Shown piece after piece: positions 1-10,321 of a stretch of 64,000 nt of DNA. Made by a program: the position numbers and the translations under genes. The notes under the pieces were generated by a model, which worked only from the letters and a program-made list of their open reading frames with translations, was not told where the DNA came from and did not search any database. Positions within the stretch are counted from its first letter, which is position 1. Each line of letters opens with the position of its first letter. This DNA comes from Dromiciops gliroides (Eukaryota > Chordata > Mammalia > Microbiotheria > Microbiotheriidae): contig NC_057862.1 in NCBI RefSeq assembly GCF_019393635.1, positions 99,027,645 to 99,091,644 on the forward strand. The letters are read 5' to 3'.

Positions 1-545
1 CCCTTCTTTCCTCCAGTTTCTAATGAGGCAGCTCTTACTAAGGACAGCCCCTCTGCATAGACCAATGATCCCGTTTCCTCCTCTCTTCTTTAGCAGATTG
101 TCCCCTCAGTCATCTTACCTCTCTTTCCAATTTTTAATATTTCCTATCTATTGGGGTCTTTCCCTGCTGTCTTCAAACATGCCCAATTCTCTGCCATCTT
201 CAAAAAAATCCTTCACAAGACCGCTCGATCTCTCCTTCCTTTCTTGGCCAAACTCTTAGGAAAAAAGTGACCTATATTCCTTACCCCAACTTCCTCACCT
301 TCTACCCACTCCTCAACCCTTTGGAACCATGGCCTTTGACCTTGTCATTCAAATAGAATTGCTCTCTCCAAACTTAACCATCTCTTAAATGCTAAATCTA
401 ATAGTCTTTTTCTCAGGGTCCTTCCTTCTGGATCCTTCTGTTGAATTTGACACTGCTGACCACCTCTCCTTTTCCTGGTTTTCTTTTAATGTCTTACTGC
501 TCTTTGGTCTTTTCTGATAGTTCATCATAAGCACCGATCAACTAT
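1..545 (+). repeat. L2/CR1-clade LINE, left part
   Basis: Pyrimidine-rich sense sequence matches the marsupial L2-type reverse-transcriptase reading frame. The run at 430-545 corresponds to the same segment of the longer copy at 20940-21130 (FDT..DH, then the GVPQ block). The element is cut by a SINE near 562 and resumes at about 5397. The reading frame is decayed. Confidence 0.75.
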
Positions 546-561
546 GGGTATGCCCCTAGGC

Positions 562-745
562 TAGGCAGCTAGGTGGTGCAGTGGATTAGGAAGACCTGAG
601 TTCAAAGCTGTTCTCAGATGCAAACTAGCTGTGTGACTGTGGGCAAGTCATTTGATCTGTCTGCCTCAGTTTCCTCAAATATAAAATGGGGATATGGGGA
701 TACCTACCTCCCAGGGTTGTTGTGGGGTTAAAATGAGGTATCTGT
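562..745 (+). repeat. MIR/THER1-type SINE, left half, split by later insertions
   Basis: It begins ggcagctaggtggtgcagtg and runs through gtgactgtgggcaagtc to aaatgaggtatctgt. Its expected continuation, tgtaaagcatttagcac, is found 4.5 kb away at 5296-5345. The SINE was therefore interrupted after it inserted. Confidence 0.75.
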
Positions 746-1587
746 TGTAAGGAATTAATTGTGATTTGGGGTTTCTGTGACCCCATCTTTGCTTCATTAT
801 GGTCAGACTGAAAAGATACAATTTTTAAAAGCCTAAGAGAAGATGGGTGTGTACTTGAAGAGATTATAGAACAAACAACACAAAGAACATTTATTGAGTC
901 AAAGTATCAAACTAAGTACCTTCCCACCTAAGAGTTCCCCCACACCTATATGGGCCTGGCCAAATTATAATGGGGACAGCCCAGGGGGTATGTTAAACCA
1001 ATTGGAGACTCAGCCTGGCTATAGAACAACCCTTCCTGTGAGAAAGACAGGAAGGGGGAGAGAGAACTCAGAGAGGAAGGAAGGGGGAGAGAGAGAGAGG
1101 AGCTGGTGGTGTTTTGATCTTCTAATCTAACCAGGAGATGCTGCAAAGCTGATTCTCCTTAGAACTACGGATTCCAGGTGGTAGTGAGTTTGTGTTGTTG
1201 AAGCAAGGTTGGCTCGTTGGGCTAGCTGAGCTGGAAACAAGTTTAGAGTTTGAGTTAGTTTTTGCCAGACCCAAGGTGTTCTGAGTAGCTGAGGAAGTAG
1301 TGCTTATTCCAGGTACCTGGGGGCCTTTTTACCCTAGAGATTTAGATTCTAACCATATGTGAAGTGGGTTATATTTTTCCCTTTCTTTATCCCCTTTCTC
1401 ATTGTCCCTGACTTTATTAACTCCACTTGTGTTATAAATTGTGTTCCCATTAATAAAACCGGATTTGTTTGTGAAAAAGATGCTGTTAATCTCCTTTCTT
1501 ATCAGTTTGGGAGACATAACTGAAAAAGAGGCACTTTAGAGAAGAGGAAACTCTGGACCTAGAGGTCTCTCATTATTTTCTAAACCC

Positions 1588-1910
1588 TGTAACGATTGGA
1601 ATGACGCCACCTGCTGGATACTTACTGTAGAAGAGTTCTTGGCAGGAGGAAGTGACGCAGACTAGTGGGAGGAGGAAGGAAGAGACTGGCGCTGACTCTG
1701 GGGCTCTTTCCTGGGGACGCTGGCGGAGAAGGGAGCTAGAAATGTGCTCTCCCTTTAATAGATAGGAATCTAGGCCTTTCTCTCTCTTTACCAAATTCTT
1801 ATTCTCCTTAATAAATGCTTAAAAGTCTAACTCTTGCTAAAGCTTATAATTTATTGGCGACCACTCATTAGATATTTTAGACAGACTAGCTAGAATTTTA
1901 GCCCTTAACA
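1588..1910 (+). repeat. Left LTR of the young element
   Basis: It is 323 bp and bounded by TG and CA. A polyadenylation signal AATAAA lies at 1810-1815. The text ggcgaccactcattagat near the 3' end resembles a leader sequence but is repeated in the right LTR, so it belongs to the LTR. Confidence 0.9.
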
Positions 1911-1912
1911 GA

Positions 1913-1930
1913 TGGCTGACCACGAAGAGG
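1913..1930 (+). promoter_or_regulatory. Primer binding site, probably for tRNA-Arg(UCG)
   Basis: Two bases after the left LTR the sequence reads tggctgaccacgaag. The complement of the 3' end of tRNA-Arg(UCG), recalled from memory, is TGGCGACCACGAAGGGAT. The match is good apart from one extra base near the start. Confidence 0.55.
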
Positions 1931-2047
1931 AAAGCTAAACCTCAGTCTTCTTCTGATCTTCTGGTTGGGTAAGAAATTTCCCCTCCCTCTCCCTTTAACT
2001 GCTAAGTACTGGCGTACTGGCTGTGTTTTCCCTTTAAATTTTTTCGA

Positions 2048-2926
2048 ATGGACCTTTTAAACTCCCTAATTACCCTATTTTTGATTTTAGTCTGTTTAAC
2101 CAGACAAATGGGAGATAAGATCATGTTAATGCTTTGTTTTTGTGGATTTTCTATTTTTCTTTTTATTTTTGTTAAAAGAGCCAGCAACTTACTCACACAA
2201 GGAAATATCTCTCCCTCTCCCAACCATGCTTTTTCAGAGAAACCTGAAGAGATTCCTGCAGCTTTTCCCAATTCTAACAGTAATTGTTGCTCTAATTTTG
2301 CATGCCTGGAGGCAATGACCCACCCTCTAGAAGCTTTTAATCCCCTAGCACCTGGAGGCAAAGTGGGGGAAGAGGAATCCAGGCCTGAGTTCAAAATCAA
2401 GTCTGATTCAAATTGCTCTGGTCCCTCCCCTCCTCTCCAGACCCCACCCTCTACTCCTCCTATGGCCAAGCCCATAGCTTCCCCTGCCTGGGAAGTCCAG
2501 AGATCTGGTGCGCATGCTCAACTTTCTCTAACTACATTTGCAGCCTCAGGCTCAGCCCTTCCCCGGCCTGGCTGTGCTTTTGAGACAATCTTAGAAAACT
2601 CTTTAAATTCCAGATATGCTCGTTTTGTTCATAATTTTGCTAACCTGCTTTTGTCTTTCATTAGTAATCTTATAAAGCATTTGTATGGTGAAAAGACTGA
2701 CAGACAATATAGAGGGGTTAAAGAAGAAAAACTTAAGCTGAATAAGAATGACAATCATCAACATAGTTCAAGACTCTGCTTCTTTTGGCATGGAAGGGTA
2801 TATATTTTACAGAAATGTAGAAGTAAGCAGCAAGGTATTGATATGAGTATTGGGGATTTTAGATATCGGAATCAAAAGTGTTCTGAATTCACTCAGAGTA
2901 ATTGTATCAGTTCAGAGGTTACATAG
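2048..2926 (+). CDS. Unrecognised 292-residue reading frame inside the young LTR element
   Basis: This is the only long frame in the element interior, starting about 140 bases after the left LTR. Residues about 4-18 and 26-43 are strongly hydrophobic and could be a signal or two membrane segments. A proline- and serine-rich stretch follows at about 125-145 (PPLQTPPSTPPM). A predicted helical stretch comes next, then a basic, cysteine-containing C-terminal third. I see no retroviral zinc knuckle, protease, polymerase or envelope signature. It may be a gag- or accessory-type remnant, or captured sequence. Translation is not shown. Confidence 0.4.
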   Translation: MDLLNSLITLFLILVCLTRQMGDKIMLMLCFCGFSIFLFIFVKRASNLLTQGNISPSPNHAFSEKPEEIPAAFPNSNSNCCSNFACLEAMTHPLEAFNPLAPGGKVGEEESRPEFKIKSDSNCSGPSPPLQTPPSTPPMAKPIASPAWEVQRSGAHAQLSLTTFAASGSALPRPGCAFETILENSLNSRYARFVHNFANLLLSFISNLIKHLYGEKTDRQYRGVKEEKLKLNKNDNHQHSSRLCFFWHGRVYILQKCRSKQQGIDMSIGDFRYRNQKCSEFTQSNCISSEVT

Positions 2927-4911
2927 GATTTCTATGCTATTACATCTACATTTTGAAATTAATGGTAATGGGTTTATTTTCATAGAGATTTTCATGCTTT
3001 TGAGATTGTGTCTTATACTTAGTTTTTAAAACAAGGAGAATATTTGTAAAAGCTTTTTATAGTCATGTGATCAAGTTTATATTTTATAATACTCTTATTA
3101 ATATTAAGTTCACATTCATTTAGTCCTAGTTTGAATTTCATTGTTTTTTATTGTTCCATGTGTATTTTCTTCTATTCGTTTATCTATCTAATTTTGAAAA
3201 ATTGCAAGATGGTTTTGATTTCATAATACAATGTTAATTCTAGGAGTATTGTGCTCCCATATTCTGAGTTGTTTGTTTTTGTTTTTCTCAACTGATTATT
3301 TGATCAAACTCTTTAAAGCATTTCCTTGGCAAATTGGTTGCCATGGCAAGTGTAAATTGATTCTAGAAGTATTATTTTTGATAAGCACATTCAAAAAAAA
3401 AAAAAAAAGAGGGGAACATTTGTAAAAGTTTTCTTTTTTCAAAAAAAAGTTTTCTTTGAGATTCTGTTGTGCTTTAACTTGTATTTAAATATGTTCAGAT
3501 TTTTCAAAAAAGTAATTGTATACTAAGTTAAAAAAAGGGGTATTATTTGAAATTGTTGCATAATTATATATTGTGTTCTGAGTCAAGATGTATTCACATT
3601 TTTTGCAATCATTTATTATCCTCAATTTTTAAATCCATATGAGACTTGGATTATGGGAACTTATCATTTAAGACACTAATTACCTTTATTCTGAGTTATC
3701 AGATGCCAGTTGGCCAAGGTGCCATCCAATCACAAGAGGAATACATGCAAGAGCAGACACTGAACTGTCACATGAGGGGAGACATGCATGAAGTCAAGGT
3801 ATGGCCGAGAGAACGGCTTTTGACAAATGTTGAGGTTGGATTCTCTTGGTTTAATATTTTATTTTATTTTTCCCCACAATATTGTACAGATGGCTGGAAG
3901 TATTCATCCCACCCATCTCACTTCTACACCTGGCTTCTATGCTCCCTCCTATATGCCTGATGCCATGGACATCTGAATCCCATGGATCTGATTAAGTCTG
4001 ACTCAGTTTCCTCCAATATGTTCGGTGGCATGGACGTATATTCCATCCACCTATTTTAAGCCTGGCATACTGTATGGGCAGTACATATTGCTCAAGTGTG
4101 GGAATGCTCATATCCCATCATTTCTCTGTTCTTTTATGGTAACCCCCATAATTATCTCAGGTGTCATGATAAATACAGTGTTGAATTTGGCCTTGACACC
4201 TGTTACCAATTATATTAGATTTTTTAATTTCTCATAATGGCATGAGGATAATTAGGCAGATGATGCAAAAAGTGATGAAACAAAGATAAAAAATTATTTT
4301 TAATAATTAATATCGCAGCAATTGTCTTCTCAATTACCCTCCATAAGGGGGGGACTATAGTAATATTATAATTTTAAAGAATGTTTTAATTTTTGTTTTA
4401 TTATATGTTTCATGTGTAACAACTAAGATTCTGTATTCCCTTAGACATGTTTTTGAGAACTTTCATTGTTTGATTTGATTATTGATAAAGCTATTTTAAA
4501 GTTGTGTTAAGCTCAATTTTGTAGGAAATTTTCCTGGCTGATTACCAGCATCCACACATCAACCCCTGAAGAGACTTCCATTCTACGACTACACCTAGAG
4601 GACATCTGAGAAAAGACTTTCAGAGACTTTAAATGAACAGTTTTGATTTGTTGTTTTTGTTGTTTTTTTTCTCTTTCTGTTATAATATACACCATCTGTA
4701 ACATGTATTCTCTGCAGAGGCCCTCCCTTTGCAAGACTAATGTCAAAGCGTCGGTTCATGAGGACAAAAAAAATCGCCCCTCTGGACAAAACTTTCCTCT
4801 CTTCCTTTTCTATATTGTTGTTCACATATTATTAGTTAGCAATAGTTATTATATTGTTTTTACTGTTCCGTCAAGGAAACATTTTGTTTCTTGAGGAACA
4901 ACAGGGGGGAC

Positions 4912-5234
4912 TGTAACGATTGGAATGACGCCACCTGCTGGATACTTACTGTAGAAGAGTTCTTGGCAGGAGGAAGTGACGCAGACTAGTGGGAGGAGGA
5001 AGGAAGAGACTGGCGCTGACTCTGGGGCTCTTTCCTGGGGACGCTGGCGGAGAAGGGAGCTAGAAATGTGCTCTCCCTTTAATAGATAGGAATCTAGGCC
5101 TTTCTCTCTCTTTACCAAATTCTTATTCTCCTTAATAAATGCTTAAAAGTCTAACTCTTGCTAAAGCTTATAATTTATTGGCGACCACTCATTAGATATT
5201 TTAGACAGACTAGCTAGAATTTTAGCCCTTAACA
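4912..5234 (+). repeat. Right LTR of the young element
   Basis: It has the same length as the left LTR and no difference that I can find over 323 positions. Its AATAAA is at 5134-5139. It is preceded by the purine run acagggggga at 4901-4910. Confidence 0.9.
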
Positions 5235-5295
5235 ACCCCAATATTATGGTGAGCCACCCAATTAACTCTCCCCATACTAAATTTGGCCCTAAGAC

Positions 5296-5345
5296 TGTAA
5301 AGCATTTAGCACAGTGTCTGGAGAATAGTGGGTACTTAATAGGGG
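5296..5345 (+). repeat. MIR/THER1-type SINE, right half
   Basis: This short piece carries the usual MIR 3' text, agcatttagcacagtgtctg, then gggtacttaata. It completes the copy begun at 562. The 4-base sequence ctgt at 742-745 and 5295-5298 is the likely duplication made by the intervening insertion. Confidence 0.7.
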
Positions 5346-5396
5346 GAAGGGAATAAGCATTTATATAGTGCCCACTAATAAATGCTCCTTCTTTCT

Positions 5397-5915
5397 ACAT
5401 TTTCTCTCAGTGACCTCTTTAGCCCCTATGGGTTTAATTATCATCTCTACACAGGTGACTCCCAGATCTATATTGCTAGTTCCTGTATCTCTTCTGAGCT
5501 ACAATGTCACATTACCAGTTGTCTACTGGACATTTCAAACTATATATCCTAGAGAAATCTCAAACTCAACACATACTAAAGAGAATTCATTATTTTTCCT
5601 TTCCCTACACCCCTCCACCACCAAGGTACCCCTATAACAAATTTCCTTATTTCTGACAAGGACATCACCATTCTTCCAGTCTCCCAAATCCACAACTTTG
5701 GCATGATCCTTGACTCCTCACTTCTCATACCCAAATCAGTTACCAAATCTTGGCATCTCTTACACCTGACCCTTCTTTTTAATTCAATGGACTCTGAATC
5801 ACTCTCCAGCTCAGCAAATTACATTGGCTCCCTCTTGCTTCTAATAGCTAACATAAACCACTGTGTTCCTTCTTTAAAAGCCAATCTGGCCCCAACCTAT
5901 CTTCCTGGCTTCATT
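5397..5915 (+). repeat. L2/CR1-clade LINE, middle part
   Basis: It continues the copy begun at 1-545. The text GFNYHLYTGDSQIY, SILPVSQIHNFGMILDSS and SVTKSWHL follows the order of the L2-type polymerase frame. The copy is decayed and cut by a MIR at 5916. Confidence 0.7.
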
Positions 5916-6155
5916 AATAGCTAGCCTTTATATAATGCTTTAAGGTTTATAAAGGACTTTACAAAGATTATCCCATCTGATCTACATAATAACCCTAGGA
6001 GGGAGGTGATATTTATCCTTTTTAACAGATGAGGGGACTGAGGTGAACAGAGGTTAAGTGACTAGCCCAGGGTCACATAGCTAGTAAGTGTCTGAGGCTG
6101 GATTTGCACTTAGGTTTTCCTGATTCCAGGTCCAGCATTCTATCCACAACCATAT
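5916..6155 (-). repeat. MIR SINE, antisense
   Basis: The text ttaagtgactagcccagggtcacatagctagtaagtg and the flanking aggtttataaaggact are MIR in reverse. It is inserted in the L2 copy. Confidence 0.75.
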
Positions 6156-6159
6156 AGTA

Positions 6160-6545
6160 AGGTCACATTATAACTCCATGGACCAAGCAAACTCCCAAAA
6201 GACTCATAGTGGAAAATGTTCGCTTCATACAGAAAAAGAACTATGGAGTCTGAATGCAGATTGAAGCACACTATTTTCACTTTTGTTATTGTTTTTGTGT
6301 TGTTTATTCTTTCTTGCATTCTTTTTCCTTTTGTTCTGATTCTTTTACAACATGATTAATGTGGATTAACATGATTAATATGTTTAACATGATTGTAATG
6401 TATACCCTATATCAGATTGCTTGCTGGCTTCAGGAGAGTGAAGGGAAAGAAGGGTAGAAGAAAAATTTGGGACTCAAAAAAATATCCTTACATGTAATTG
6501 GAAAAAAAATTTAAATCAAATCAAAATAATTTTTAAAAAAGTACT
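6160..6545 (+). repeat. L1 3' end, sense
   Basis: It contains the marsupial L1 3' tail text gaactatggagtctgaatgc, ttgttctgattctttta and ttacatgtaattgg followed by an A-rich end. It is 5'-truncated and sits with the MIR in the gap of the L2 copy. Confidence 0.75.
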
Positions 6546-6559
6546 AGAAGGACTTTAAA

Positions 6560-6905
6560 AAATAAAATAAAACACACCTCTCATCTTCTTGCATTTGCAC
6601 TAGCAATTTCCCCATGCCTGGAGTGAGTTCCCTCCTTACCAATCAATACCCCTCAGAATCCCTCAAACTTTTCAAGACTGAGGTCAAGCACTACCATCAA
6701 CATCAAACTTTTAATGATCTCTCAACTACTAATACCCTCCTTCCCTACCTTGTATTTATTCTACATATAATTATATATGTATATGTCATATCTCCTGAGA
6801 GAATATAAACTCCTTGAGAGCAGGCAGTGTTTTGTTTTTATCTTTGTATTTCCAGACCTTAGGACAGTGCCTGGAATATCATATGTATTTAATAAGTGTT
6901 TGTTA
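6560..6905 (+). repeat. L2/CR1-clade LINE, 3' part
   Basis: The text tgcatttgcactagcaattt, tgcctggagtgagttcc and the terminal ctccttgagagcaggcagtg with cctggaatatcatatgt are the L2-type 3' end. It completes the copy that starts at position 1. Confidence 0.7.
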
Positions 6906-7448
6906 TTGGTTTTAATCTATAAAATAATGGGGCTGAACTAGATAACCTCTAAGATTCCTTCCAGAACTAATACTATGTGAACTGCTTTGTCACAGCATGG
7001 AGGTCAGTCAACGTTTAACCCTAAGTATCCCATGAAAGCAAAGGTGAGTTCAGAAGGGACCTTTAGACAATATTTTTAGTCAATATTTTAGGAATGGGGG
7101 TAGCTGAGAGTCTGTAACATTGCTTTAAAGCTGGATGGTGCTAGTAAATATTGAACATCTGGCTCTCCAGAAAAACAAACAAACAGAAAAACACAATGTA
7201 GCTGCCTGAGGGCAGGGACTATCCTTTGCATCTTTTTTGTACATCTAGTGCTTAGCACAGTGCCTGACACATAGTGGGCACTTAATAGATGTTTAATGAA
7301 CTAAACTGACTCAAATGACATACTTTTAGGTTTAATCTATGTTATGAACATTTTCTCCATCACTTTCTTAAGTCGACAATCAATGAAACAATAAATCAAG
7401 CCCTCATCTGTAATCTTTGCAGATTTCTGAGGTGTAAATGCTCATAAA

Positions 7449-7690
7449 GGCAGCTAAGTGGCACAACGGATAGAGCTTCAGGCCAGGAGTCAGGGAAGAC
7501 CTGAGTCAAAATGTAATTTCAGACACTTACTAGCTGTATGACCCTGGGCAAGTCACTTAATTCTGCTTGCCTCAGTTTCTTCATCTTTAAATTGAGCTGG
7601 AGAAGGAAATAGCAAACCACTCCCGTATAACCCTAAATGGGGTCACAAAGAGTCAGGTATTACTAAAATGACTGAACAACAATAACAACA
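7449..7690 (+). repeat. Long-type marsupial SINE, sense
   Basis: It starts ggcagctaagtggcacaacg. It continues past the common body into gagctggagaaggaaatagc and the end gactgaacaacaataacaac. Confidence 0.8.
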
Positions 7691-8119
7691 CATGCTTGCA
7701 CTGAAAATTTAACAATCAGCTCTTGTAGGCCCTCCAGCACACTGTTGCTATAAAGTCACATTTTTTTATACTTGAACATGCAAAGGATCTATGATTCTGC
7801 CATAGCAGGGGACTCCAAAAATCCCAACCATTCTATAACTCAGTTGCTAATTTGGGGAATTACTTTAGGCACACAGAGATTAAATGACTTGTTTAAGGTC
7901 ACAAAAACGAGTAGTATATATCAGAGGTAGCTTTGAATTCAGGCCCTCTTGACACCAACCCCGGCATTATCACTATGCCATAATACCAGATGCCTTTATG
8001 TTTTGAAGATTGGAGTAATTACCAGCGAATAGCTTTTAAATCACTTTTGGGGCCAAAGTTAATTAATATTCAAAGTGAATTATTAGGTTGCAGTAGTAAA
8101 AAAAAAAACAACAACACTT

Positions 8120-8815
8120 GGAAGGAAAACTATGGAAAATCTGGACAGCATTCTAAAAAAGCAGAGATATCACCTTACTGACAAAGGTCTGTATAGTCAA
8201 AGCTATGGTTTTTCCAGGAGCAATGTATGGCTGGGAGAGCTGGACTATAAGGAAAGCTTAGTGTAGCTGAATTGATGCTTTCAAATCATGGTGATTGAAA
8301 AGACTTCTGAGAGTCCCCCGGACAGCAAGGAAATCAAATCATTCAATATTTATTTATTTATTTGTTTGTTTGTTTTTTTAATGGGGCAATGAGGGTTAAG
8401 TGACTTGCCCAGGGTCACACAGCTAGTAAGTGTCAAGTGTCTGAAGTCACATTTGAACTCAGGTCCTCCTGAATCCAAGGTCAGTGCTTTATCCACTGCG
8501 CCAACTAGATGTCCCCATTCAATACTTAAAAGAAATTAATTCAGGCCATTCATTGGAAGGACAGACACTGAAGCTGAGGCTTAAATACTTTGGCCACATA
8601 ATGAAAAGTGGTATTCATTGTTAAAAACCCAGATGTTAGGGGAGATTGAAGGCAAAAAGAAAAGGGGATGGCAGAGGATGAGATGGCTAGATAATGTCAG
8701 GCAAGCAACAAACATGAACTTGAGAGACTTTGGGAGATAGTGTAGGATAGAAGGGCCAGTCCATGGGGTCATCAATAGTTAGACACGACTGAACAAATGA
8801 ACAGCAAAAATAAAA
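8120..8815 (+). repeat. RTE-type LINE 3' end, split by a SINE
   Basis: The text aaaggtctgtatagtcaaag, tatggctgggagagctggac and ttggaaggacagacactgaag is the C-terminal region of a marsupial RTE element. It ends ggggtcatcaatagttagac and gactgaacaaatgaac. A SINE interrupts it at 8349-8516. Confidence 0.7.
8349..8516 (-). repeat. WSINE1/Mar1-like SINE, antisense
   Basis: A full copy with a T-rich head (the poly-A tail in reverse), flanked by the duplication attcaata (8341-8348 and 8517-8524). It is inserted into the RTE copy. Confidence 0.85.
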
Positions 8816-10192
8816 ACCACTATTAAAATATATCAATTTAAATGGGGAAGGAGAAGAGATAACTCAGTGCTTTGGGTTAATGTTTGTCAATGTCCTAGTT
8901 ATTGGCATCATATCCAGTCTTCAGCTTCACAGTAGCAGGGTTTGGAAAGTATGTTACAGAAGTATTATTATTACTCTTATTGTCTCCAGCCATTATTTCC
9001 ACCATGTTCAAAATTGCTGGGGTAGAAATTCCCCTCCACTGCTACAGATACACAACTCAGCTGTAAATCTTTTTTTTTCCCATTTTCTATTTTTCTACAA
9101 GCATATATTGACCACACACAGTGTTCTTGAACCAAATACTATAGAGGCAGATAAGTATGTCAAGGAAAGTAACAAGACTCAGGTATCTGAGGAGCTAATC
9201 ATGGATGTAAAAATAGACACAGGATATCCAGGAATGTAGCAGGTGGTAACAATGGCTTGTCCGTGTGCCCAGAGCAGTTGGTCAAGACTCCTTGCATCAA
9301 GCAGATTCATGCAAAACAAATGTATTCAGTTGTGATAAAAATGAAGTCCGTGTATCCAAGTACTCCAAGTAGACATGGTTACTATGGGAAAATGATGCAT
9401 TTTCCAAAATGCTAGGGAATCAAGGGGGCATGTGAGAAAGGTACCATATAGCAACTTTTTTGAGGAAAAGGTGTAGTGGAAGGTTGGAGAGAAAGAGAAG
9501 GCAGGCTGTATAGAAGAGGGAAGAAAGTCCTATGTACACAGCCATGGGAGTGGCACACAGGAGCAGTGTTGACATGAGTAGCTGGTCCAGCATCTGAGAC
9601 TTCTTGAACTAAAGTAGGATCGGCAAAAGATGCAGCTGGTAGAATGGACAAGCAGGGGAGACAGACAGAAATAGAATGATAGTCCAAAAGAAAGCAGGAA
9701 GCAGACTGGAATGTTTAGTTAAGAGAGGATACTGACGTGGCCTTCACTGAAGCAGCATTAATAGAGCGGCTAGTTTCTGGTGCATCTCTCTCATATAGCA
9801 GACAGACACCCTGGGTCCCAAACTAGACCCAAGTATGCACTAGTACAGAACTAGGATCCAGGGTTCTTTCTTCCACTCTGTTGGTCCTTTTGAAAGGATG
9901 ACTCAAAACCTTCCCTTTTATTAACCTACGTGTGTGTGGTTGGTAGTGTTGGGGGAGGTGTCCCAGTTAATGTCCTTTTTGTTCCCACATGATATTCCAG
10001 TTTTTTATTTAATTTCTTTTATACATAGAATAATTATGTGATATTTCATTTATTTCTCCTTAGAATTTGAAGGTCTTTGGGGTTTTCTGTTTCCTTTTTG
10101 CTTTGTCCACTGCAAGGTTTGTTTTTCTGATTGTGTAGTTTTGACATTTTACTATAATAATTTTTGGTCATTTAAACCCAACAATCAAAGTA

Positions 10193-10312
10193 ACCAATTA
10201 ATAAACATTTATTAAGCATCTACTGTATGTCTGTCATTGGGCTAAGCATTGGGGATACAAAAAGAAGCATAAGACAGACCCTGCCCTCAAGAAGTTTACA
10301 ATCTAATAGACT
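10193..10312 (+). repeat. Dispersed MIR-like repeat with 'aaacatttattaagcatctac' motif
   Basis: It runs from attaataaacatttattaag through ctaagcattggggatac to ctcaagaagtttacaatct. The same family recurs at 18757, 29625, 33198, 40343 and 61840. Confidence 0.65.
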
Positions 10313-10321
10313 GTCCCATGA

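Larger units (their letters stand above)
1588..5234 (+). mobile_element. Young non-autonomous LTR retroelement (ERV-like, probably class I)
   Basis: The 3,647-bp element has two 323-bp LTRs that I read as identical. Each starts TGTAACG and ends AACA, and 4-base duplications (accc, 1584-1587 and 5235-5238) flank the whole. A primer binding site follows the left LTR and a polypurine tract precedes the right one. The interior is only 3.0 kb and shows no gag, protease, polymerase or envelope region that I can recognise, so it must have been moved by proteins of another element. Identical LTRs imply a very recent insertion, probably under about one million years at usual neutral rates. It lies inside the older LTR-like insertion. 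Confidence 0.85.
746..5294 (+). mobile_element. Older LTR-like insertion, itself split by a younger element
   Basis: The segments 746-1587 and about 5239-5294 together make some 900 bp that interrupt the MIR copy. The sequence begins tgtaaggaatt, carries a polyadenylation-like aataaa near 1452, and is flanked by ctgt. I read it as a solo LTR of an old retrovirus-like family. It has no coding capacity of its own. The end is poorly defined, so family and borders are tentative. Confidence 0.4.

Noticed and set aside
1573-1794. Minus-strand frame repeated at 4849-5118
   Set aside because: Both lie in the LTRs of the young element and are identical because the LTRs are. There is no independent support for a protein.
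2002-2475. 157-codon minus-strand frame
   Set aside because: It is antisense to the 292-residue frame and has no recognisable feature.
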